Shown piece by piece: positions 58,708 through 64,000 of a stretch of 64,000 nt of DNA; within the stretch, counting starts at the first letter, position 1, and each line of letters begins with the position of its first letter. Both the position numbers and the translations under genes were made by a program. This DNA comes from Neptuniibacter caesariensis (GTDB lineage Bacteria > Pseudomonadota > Gammaproteobacteria > Pseudomonadales > Balneatricaceae), in the NCBI RefSeq assembly GCF_000153345.1, contig NZ_CH724125.1:1933667-1997666 (forward strand), given 5' to 3'. The notes under the pieces were generated by a model. The model worked only from the letters and a program-made list of their open reading frames with translations. It searched no databases and was not told the origin of the DNA.

Positions 58708-60141
58708 TTGAGATTCAAACAGCAGATGCTCTTGGTGGTTAGCCTGTTAATAGTGATAGGTTTTGCCATTACCGCGACGGTCAGTTTTGTAATATCACGT
58801 CAGGCTGCATTGGAAGCTATGGTTCAGCATGAGCTGCCATTGACCAGCGATAACATCTATGCCGAGGTCCAGCGTGATCTGATTTTGCCTCGCACAGTCT
58901 CATCATTTATGGGCAATGATACATTCCTGCAGGATTGGATCCTGGAAGGAGAAACGGATATTGCCGCAGTCACCCGCTATCTTAATGGTATTAAACAGAA
59001 GTACGGCGCTTTCACAGCGTTTATGGTGTCTGAAAAGTCAGGTAACTACTACCATGCAGGTGGCTGGCTGAAGCAGGTTTCTAAGACGGATCCTCGTGAT
59101 GAATGGTATTTCCGTGTGCGCCTTATGGAAGAGGAAAGTGAGCTCAATATAGATCCCGATATGGCTAATAAGGATGCGTTGACGATCTTTATTAATTACA
59201 AGATACATGGCCCTGATGGTGAATTTATCGGTGCTACAGGGTTGGGCCTCAACCTTGAAAGCATTAAAAGTATTCTCAGTGAATATCGAGAACGTTACTC
59301 GAACAATGTCTATTTTGTCACGCGTTTGGGTAATGTCTTGCTCCATGATGAACAGCATCAAGTAGCAGAGAACTTATCCCAGGAACCTGGGATGAAAGAG
59401 ATTGTTCAGTCTATCCTGACTGAGCCGCAGGGCTCTTTTTCCTACCAGCGTCATGGCAAAACTTACCTGCTTAATACCCGGCATATCGAAGAGCTAGGTT
59501 TGATTCTCTGTGTTGAGGCTGAGGAAGAGAAGGTATTTGATGCCCTGCGTCCGTCGCTTATTGTTACGGCTATCGTGTGTATTCTGGTTACGCTGATCGT
59601 GTTAGCGCTGTTACTGCGAGTCATCAGGCACTACCAAGCCGAGTTAGAAGGGATTGCCTGGCGTGATCCATTAACCAGCCTGTTAAATCGTAGGGCGTTT
59701 ATCGATCGTTATGCAGCGATTCGTAATCAACACCAGCGAAATGGGCAGCCTTTGAGTTTATTGCTGGTGGATATAGATCATTTTAAAGAGATCAATGATC
59801 GGTATGGACATAATGCAGGTGATCTGGTGTTGAAGGGTATTTCTGAAATTCTGACTGAAGCGGTCAGACCTTCCGATTTGGTCACCCGGTGGGGAGGCGA
59901 TGAGTTCCTTTTACTACTCTCTGGAACGGATTCAGATAATGCCAGAGATATTGCTGAGCGGATTAGAACTCGTATCTCTCTGGAACCGGATTTAGCCGCT
60001 ATATCAGAACAGCGACTCACGGTCAGTATTGGTGTGGCAGAGCAGAGAGATGATTTTGATCTGGACCGCCACGTTCAAGAGGCCGACTCGGGCCTTTACC
60101 GGGCGAAAAAAGCAGGTCGCGATCGGGCTGAGTTAGCTTGA
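58708..60141 (+). CDS. Cache-GGDEF membrane diguanylate cyclase
   Basis: 477 residues from a TTG (AAGGAAG at 58693-58699). One transmembrane segment (about 7-29), a periplasmic Cache-type sensor (about 30-285), a second segment (about 290-312), then a GGDEF domain with GGDEF at 396-400 and an inhibitory RxxD (RPSD) five residues earlier. It should make c-di-GMP in response to an external ligand. It is the second diguanylate cyclase in the window. Confidence 0.9.
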   Translation: MRFKQQMLLVVSLLIVIGFAITATVSFVISRQAALEAMVQHELPLTSDNIYAEVQRDLILPRTVSSFMGNDTFLQDWILEGETDIAAVTRYLNGIKQKYGAFTAFMVSEKSGNYYHAGGWLKQVSKTDPRDEWYFRVRLMEEESELNIDPDMANKDALTIFINYKIHGPDGEFIGATGLGLNLESIKSILSEYRERYSNNVYFVTRLGNVLLHDEQHQVAENLSQEPGMKEIVQSILTEPQGSFSYQRHGKTYLLNTRHIEELGLILCVEAEEEKVFDALRPSLIVTAIVCILVTLIVLALLLRVIRHYQAELEGIAWRDPLTSLLNRRAFIDRYAAIRNQHQRNGQPLSLLLVDIDHFKEINDRYGHNAGDLVLKGISEILTEAVRPSDLVTRWGGDEFLLLLSGTDSDNARDIAERIRTRISLEPDLAAISEQRLTVSIGVAEQRDDFDLDRHVQEADSGLYRAKKAGRDRAELA

Positions 60142-60145
60142 ATCG

Positions 60146-60427
60146 CTATTTACGATAGATTGTCTCAATCAGGTGCCAGCCGAAGCGGGTTTTTACCGGT
60201 CCGTGTACTTCATGCAATGGCTTTTTAAAGACGACATCTTCAAAAGGTTTCACCATCTGACCGCGGCGAAACTCACCCAGGTCCCCGTGCCGTTTCCCTG
60301 AGGGGCATAAAGAGTATTTCTTTGCCAGTTTGCCAAAGTCATTGCCCAGCTTGAGGCGTTTTTTTAGTCGCTCAGCTTCATCTCGGGTTTTGACAAGGAT
60401 ATGTCGGGCACAAGCACGATTTGCCAT
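60146..60427 (-). CDS. ppiC: Parvulin-type peptidyl-prolyl isomerase
   Basis: 93 residues, starting MANRACARHILVKTRDEAER; contains YSLCPSGKRHGDLGEFRRGQ and the C-terminal FGWHLIETIYRK, the small cytoplasmic parvulin pattern. It isomerises proline bonds during folding. It is convergent with the Cache-GGDEF gene, four bases apart. Confidence 0.93.
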   Translation of the reverse strand: MANRACARHILVKTRDEAERLKKRLKLGNDFGKLAKKYSLCPSGKRHGDLGEFRRGQMVKPFEDVVFKKPLHEVHGPVKTRFGWHLIETIYRK

Positions 60428-60502
60428 GGTAGGTAACTCTCTGTTTCATTGATCTGTTAATTATACGTGATCTTGAGTACAGAGAGTTATTCTGAATAGC
60501 CG

Positions 60503-61657
60503 TTATTTAATAAATTCTGAGGCGGGGTCTATATTATGCAGGCCCAGTTGAGTGACATCTCTTTCCCCGCAAAGCGCCATTGTAATATCGAGCTCATTGC
60601 GGATGATCTCCAGAACTTTACTCACTCCGGGTTTCCCTAAAGCGCCCAAACCATAGAGATAAGGGCGACCGATATAGACCCCCTTTGCACCCATACACAG
60701 GGCTTTTAAGACATCCTGCCCTGAGCGAATGCCACCATCAAGATGAATTTCGATCTGATCGCCAACCTTATCAACAATGCTGGGAAGTGCCTGGATAGAT
60801 GAGCGGGCACCATCGAGTTGTCTTCCTCCATGGTTAGACACAATGAGTGCATCCGCTCCGCTTTGTGCTGCAATGGCTGCATCATCCGGATCGAGGATGC
60901 CCTTAAGAATCAGAGGTCCGCCCCAGCGCTCTTTAATCCACTCGATATCTTCCCAGGAGAGTTTGGGATCAAATTGTTCGGCGGTCCAGGCACCCAAAGA
61001 GGATAGATCTGTTACCCCAGGTGCGTGACCCACTATGTTTCGGAAATCATGGCGTTTCGTGCCTGCCATTTTCAAACACCAACCGGGACGGGTTGCCATC
61101 TGTAAAAGGTGCTTGGGTGTCAGACGTGGAGGAGCGGAGAGTTGATTGCGAATATCCTTGTGGCGTTGACCGAGGATCTGCAGATCGAAGGTCAGAACCA
61201 GCGCGCTGCATCCAGCGGCTTTAGCCCGGTCAATCAGACTATTTACAAAACCACGGTCTTTCATCACATAGAGTTGGAACCAGAATGGTTGGCTGGTTGC
61301 TGCGGCTACGTCTTCGATAGAGCAGATGCTCATGGTCGATAGGGTGTAAGGGATACCGGCTTCTTCGCAGGCTTGAGCGGCAAGCATTTCGCCGTCTGCA
61401 TGTTGCATGCCTGCCAGGCCGGTAGGTGCAATCGCAACGGGCATGCTGATGTTTTGACCGACCAACTGCGTTTTCAAATTGCGGTTGGTCATGTCTACAG
61501 CAACACGCTGACGAAGCATAATTTTTTGGAAATCACTTTCATTTGCGCGATAGGTGCTCTCTGTCCATGAGCCGGAATCGGCATAGTCAAAAAACATCTT
61601 AGGCACACGTTTCTGCGCCAGTTTTTTCAGATCTGCGATCTCTACAATAGTGGGCAT
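60503..61657 (-). CDS. lldD: FMN-dependent alpha-hydroxy acid (L-lactate-type) dehydrogenase
   Basis: 384 residues. The catalytic block SNHGGRQLDGARS and the FMN-site pattern APTGLAGMQHADGE are intact, and LTFDLQILGQRHKDIRN is typical of the lactate dehydrogenase (cytochrome) branch. It likely oxidises L-lactate to pyruvate at the membrane and passes electrons to quinone. No permease or regulator neighbours, so substrate is uncertain. Confidence 0.87.
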   Translation of the reverse strand: MPTIVEIADLKKLAQKRVPKMFFDYADSGSWTESTYRANESDFQKIMLRQRVAVDMTNRNLKTQLVGQNISMPVAIAPTGLAGMQHADGEMLAAQACEEAGIPYTLSTMSICSIEDVAAATSQPFWFQLYVMKDRGFVNSLIDRAKAAGCSALVLTFDLQILGQRHKDIRNQLSAPPRLTPKHLLQMATRPGWCLKMAGTKRHDFRNIVGHAPGVTDLSSLGAWTAEQFDPKLSWEDIEWIKERWGGPLILKGILDPDDAAIAAQSGADALIVSNHGGRQLDGARSSIQALPSIVDKVGDQIEIHLDGGIRSGQDVLKALCMGAKGVYIGRPYLYGLGALGKPGVSKVLEIIRNELDITMALCGERDVTQLGLHNIDPASEFIK

Positions 61658-61794
61658 AGAACCTTTCCTTGGGACAGTCTTTAGTTTTTATTCTTAATGG
61701 CCGGATCGGCCATGCTGAAATTACAGTGTAAATAAATACGAATAAGAACTTAATGCATTTGGAAAGATTGGTCTGACCAGATTGTTGTTGGTAC

Positions 61795-61822
61795 AAAAAA
61801 AGCACACATAAGTGCGCTTTTT
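61795..61822 (-). terminator. Terminator after the bacterioferritin pair
   Basis: An 11-base arm (61797-61807) pairs with 61812-61822, one mismatch, loop ATAA; on the minus strand it ends in seven T. It closes the bfr transcript. Confidence 0.8.
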
Positions 61823-61842
61823 AAAGAAGGGGAAGGCGGGGG

Positions 61843-62316
61843 TTATTCGCCCATCTGTGACTGCAGGTAGTTTTGCAATCCGATTCGTTTGATAAGCCCC
61901 AACTGTTTTTCCAGCCAGTAGGCGTGATCTTCTTCGGTATCTTCGAGAAGTTTCTCCAGGATTTCACGGCTCACATAATCCTGCTCTTCTTCACATACCT
62001 TAATGGCATCTTTTAGCTTTTTATCCACTTCGTACTCAACCCGCAGGTCGGACTCCAGCATCGAAGGTACATCTGTGCCGACCTTGAAACCGTCGCGGGT
62101 GGTCATGTCCGGCGTGCCTTCAAGGAACAGCATACGCTCAATTAATGCTGCAGCATGGCCTTTTTCATCATCGAATTCATGATCGATACGCTCATACAGC
62201 TTATGCAGGCCCCAATCGTCATACATGCGTGAGTGGATGAAATACTGATCCATTGCTGCCAGTTCCATCGCCAGCAGGCCGTTTAGGGCGTCGATTACGC
62301 GTTGATTGCCTTTCAT
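61843..62316 (-). CDS. bfr: Bacterioferritin, ferroxidase-type subunit
   Basis: 157 residues. Ferroxidase ligands are all present: Glu18, Glu51, His54, Glu94, Glu127 and His130 (E. coli numbering). The haem-ligand position 52 is Lys instead of Met (EKGH), so this subunit should not bind haem through Met. It stores iron in 24-mer shells. It lies 15 bases downstream of the second bfr gene on the same strand, with a terminator after it. Confidence 0.93.
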   Translation of the reverse strand: MKGNQRVIDALNGLLAMELAAMDQYFIHSRMYDDWGLHKLYERIDHEFDDEKGHAAALIERMLFLEGTPDMTTRDGFKVGTDVPSMLESDLRVEYEVDKKLKDAIKVCEEEQDYVSREILEKLLEDTEEDHAYWLEKQLGLIKRIGLQNYLQSQMGE

Positions 62317-62331
62317 GGTCTATATCTCCAC

Positions 62332-62796
62332 TTACATTTGTGATTGCAGGTAGTTTTCAATGCCAGCATTGTCGATCAGGTACTGCTGGGTTTCGATCCA
62401 GTCGACATGGTCCTCTTCATACTCGAGTATGCTTTCGAGTAGTTCACGGCTCACGTAGTCGCTGGCTGTTTCGCAGTATGCGATCGCTTCTCGCAGCAGA
62501 GGAAGCTGCTCCAGCTGGAAGTCCATGTCGCACTGAAGCATCTCTTCGGTATGTTCGCCAATTCGAAGTCTTCCCAGTTGCTGAAGATTGGGCAGGCCCT
62601 CAAGGAACAGAATGCGTTCGATCAGGTCATCGGCTTGCTTCATATCTTTGATGGATTTTTTGTAAGCCTTCTCATTCAGTTCATCCAGTCCCCAGTTTTT
62701 GTACATCCGTGCATGTAGGAAATACTGGTTAATAGACGTTAATTCACTGGTTAGTACCTTGTTCAGGTAGCTGATAACTTGCTTATCGCCTTGCAT
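62332..62796 (-). CDS. bfr: Bacterioferritin, haem-binding-type subunit
   Basis: 154 residues. The haem ligand Met52 is kept (KDMKQ), but ferroxidase ligands at 51 (Asp), 54 (Gln) and 94 (Gln) are changed, while Glu18, Glu127 and His130 remain. It should hold haem but oxidise iron poorly. With the 61843 gene it forms a complementary pair, as in the two-subunit bacterioferritins of Neisseria and pseudomonads. GGAGAT precedes the ATG. Confidence 0.93.
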   Translation of the reverse strand: MQGDKQVISYLNKVLTSELTSINQYFLHARMYKNWGLDELNEKAYKKSIKDMKQADDLIERILFLEGLPNLQQLGRLRIGEHTEEMLQCDMDFQLEQLPLLREAIAYCETASDYVSRELLESILEYEEDHVDWIETQQYLIDNAGIENYLQSQM

Positions 62797-63035
62797 GGGG
62801 GATCTCCTTTTTAATACTTACCGCCCAGCGTTTTATAAAGTGCAAAAAGTCTAGGATATAAATATGACAAAATCAAAAAACTCTATATAAAACAATAGGT
62901 TGGTAAGTTTAATGCGTTAGATTCTCATTGCGATTCTGTATAATTATCAACCAGTTTTGTAGGGCTTTTTAAAATAACCAACTAATTCAGTAAGTTATGT
63001 TTTATATGAGTAGAATGAGATATTTACAAATTCAT

Positions 63036-63050
63036 TGAGAATAATTTTCA
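63036..63050 (+). promoter_or_regulatory. Fur box upstream of bfd
   Basis: TGAGAATAATTTTCA matches the 7-1-7 Fur consensus TGATAATNATTATCA in all but two positions. Its centre is 52 bases from the second Fur box. Confidence 0.7.
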
Positions 63051-63071
63051 ACAAGATTCGCGTTTTTGTTG

Positions 63072-63102
63072 TTGTATATGATGCTGATGAAAACTATTAT
63101 CA
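63072..63102 (+). promoter_or_regulatory. bfd promoter with overlapping Fur box
   Basis: TTGTAT (63072-63077), 17-base spacer, TATTAT (63095-63100). A Fur box TGAAAACTATTATCA (63088-63102) covers the -10 and matches the 15-base consensus except two positions. Fur-iron should repress bfd when iron is plentiful. Confidence 0.7.
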
Positions 63103-63136
63103 TTACCGATTCGGATTGAGATAGATTATTAGCATC

Positions 63137-63331
63137 ATGTTTGTTTGTATCTGTGAAAATATTACCTGCAGTGATGTCCGCGATGCGGTTGATCAGGGCG
63201 CGCGTTCAGTGCGGGATTTGAATAAAGAACTGGCGGTTGGTAGCCAGTGTGGCAAGTGTGTTTGTGCGGCACGTAAAGTGATGCAGGAACATATTGCAGA
63301 ATCTGACTTCGAACTGGCAGTGCCTGCTTAG
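63137..63331 (+). CDS. bfd: Bacterioferritin-associated ferredoxin
   Basis: 64 residues. The [2Fe-2S] ligands are Cys4, Cys6, Cys38 and Cys41 (VCICE and QCGKCVC). Bfd binds bacterioferritin and delivers electrons to release stored iron. It lies divergent to the bfr pair with Fur boxes between, which fits iron-starvation induction. Its stop overlaps the stop of the convergent sirtuin gene by three bases. Confidence 0.95.
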   Translation: MFVCICENITCSDVRDAVDQGARSVRDLNKELAVGSQCGKCVCAARKVMQEHIAESDFELAVPA

Positions 63332-64000
63332 CGCTGATTTTGCAACATCTCTACTGCGCCGCCAAGTGTTTCGGCAATAGGCGCATCCAGCTTAAGAGAC
63401 AGTAGTTCATCAGCACGTGTTACACCAAGATTTAACGCGCAGATAGGTTTATTCCATTCTTTGGCTTTCTTACAAAACCGGTAGCCCGAATAGACCATGA
63501 GTGATGTCCCAACGGTCAACAGGGCATCCGCTTCTTGCAAAACATCCAACGCATTGAAAACCGACTCTTTGGGGACATTGTCACCAAAATAGACGACGTC
63601 GGGCTTCAGAATCCCCCCACAAGCTTCGCAGTCAAGCACCGTAAAATCAGCGAAAGCCTCACTTTCTAGATCCGCATCACCATCAGGACGTGCGCCAGCA
63701 GCCACTATTTCAAATTGTGGGTTAGCCTCAGCTGTCTGGTTGTGGATATCTTTGCGATCATAGTATGCAGCGCAGCTCATGCACCTGACCTTGTCTGAAC
63801 GTCCGTGTAGATCGAGTACTTTTTCACTGCCGGAATGTTGGTGAAGACGATCAACATTCTGGGTAATCAGAAGCTGGATATACCCCATCTGCTCTAATTT
63901 GCTCAATGCATAGTGCGCTGTGCTGGGTTTTGCATCGCGCATTAATGGCCAGCCAATTAAGCTACGAGCCCAGTAACGCTGCCTGGCATAATGGCTTTCC
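63328..64000 (-). CDS. Sir2-family NAD-dependent protein deacylase, 5' end outside window
   Basis: The frame is open to the right edge of the window (residues RYWARSLIGWPLMRD lie at 63932-63976), so the start is outside and the ATG at 63942 is not the start. Seen: TQNVDRLHQHSGS, catalytic His in DLHGRSDK, two zinc CxxC pairs (CMSC and CEAC) and GTSLMVYSGYRF. It removes acyl groups from lysines using NAD. It converges on bfd with overlapping stop codons. Confidence 0.93.
   Translation of the reverse strand, partial: ESHYARQRYWARSLIGWPLMRDAKPSTAHYALSKLEQMGYIQLLITQNVDRLHQHSGSEKVLDLHGRSDKVRCMSCAAYYDRKDIHNQTAEANPQFEIVAAGARPDGDADLESEAFADFTVLDCEACGGILKPDVVYFGDNVPKESVFNALDVLQEADALLTVGTSLMVYSGYRFCKKAKEWNKPICALNLGVTRADELLSLKLDAPIAETLGGAVEMLQNQR

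Larger units (their letters stand above)
62797..63136. other. Intergenic region between bfr and bfd
   Basis: A 340-base AT-rich gap with the divergent promoters of the bfr pair (minus) and bfd (plus). It holds two Fur boxes and the bfd promoter, listed separately. A TATAAA on the minus strand near 62831-62836 may be the bfr -10. Nothing else was seen. Confidence 0.6.

Overview
This window looks like chromosomal DNA from a marine gammaproteobacterium of the Oceanospirillales type (Amphritea/Neptunomonas/Marinobacterium-like). That placement is an inference from gene order and protein style: the spc-alpha ribosomal operons, fabA-fabB, rplU-rpmA-obg-proB, murJ-ribF-ileS-lspA-fkpB next to type IV minor pilin genes, and bamD/rluD-pgeF-clpB. 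No rRNA, tRNA, insertion sequence, prophage or CRISPR array was seen. Most genes are housekeeping genes in compact operons, many closed by strong hairpin terminators.

Layout. 1-5250: end of the spc operon (rpsE, rpmD, rplO, secY, rpmJ) and the alpha operon (rpsM, rpsK, rpsD, rpoA, rplQ), with a promoter and a terminator-like hairpin in the alpha leader. 5270-9375: a small cytochrome c, uvrA and divergent ssb. 9460-11380: a membrane-anchored unknown, a lone RmlD-like reductase and a SirB2-like protein. 11480-16990: molybdenum cofactor genes (moaA, moaB, moeA, moaC, moaD, but no moaE) mixed with two PlsC-type acyltransferases. 17070-20720: fabB, fabA, tpm, ispB. 20830-24500: rplU, rpmA, obg, proB, rpsT. 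24680-31140: murJ, ribF, ileS, lspA, fkpB. 31250-38710: minor pilins, PilY1, PilE and a second FimT. 38750-43610: thiO, nadE, bamD, rluD, pgeF.

The most unusual part is 43610-47241. Between pgeF and clpB, which are neighbours in many gammaproteobacteria, lie a VanX-type D-Ala-D-Ala dipeptidase and a tandemly duplicated two-gene module. Each module encodes a small Ras-like GTPase fused to a C-terminal region that looks like a roadblock/LC7 domain, followed by an overlapping gene for a short protein that also resembles a roadblock subunit. This is reminiscent of MglA/MglB polarity switches, but the GTPase and regulator-like part are in one chain and the whole unit is duplicated. I do not recognise it as a characterised system. 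Two diguanylate cyclases, a receiver-domain protein and an unknown lipoprotein lie downstream, and type IV pilus genes upstream, so a role in surface or polar behaviour is a reasonable but untested guess.

The right end holds clpB (with a heat-shock-type promoter), ilvIH behind a 450-base structured non-coding leader, a Fur-box-associated dihaem peroxidase, an FMN-dependent lactate-type dehydrogenase, and an iron storage locus. In that locus two bacterioferritin genes have complementary losses (one keeps the ferroxidase ligands but lacks the haem Met, the other the reverse), next to bfd with two Fur boxes. A sirtuin gene runs off the end of the window.
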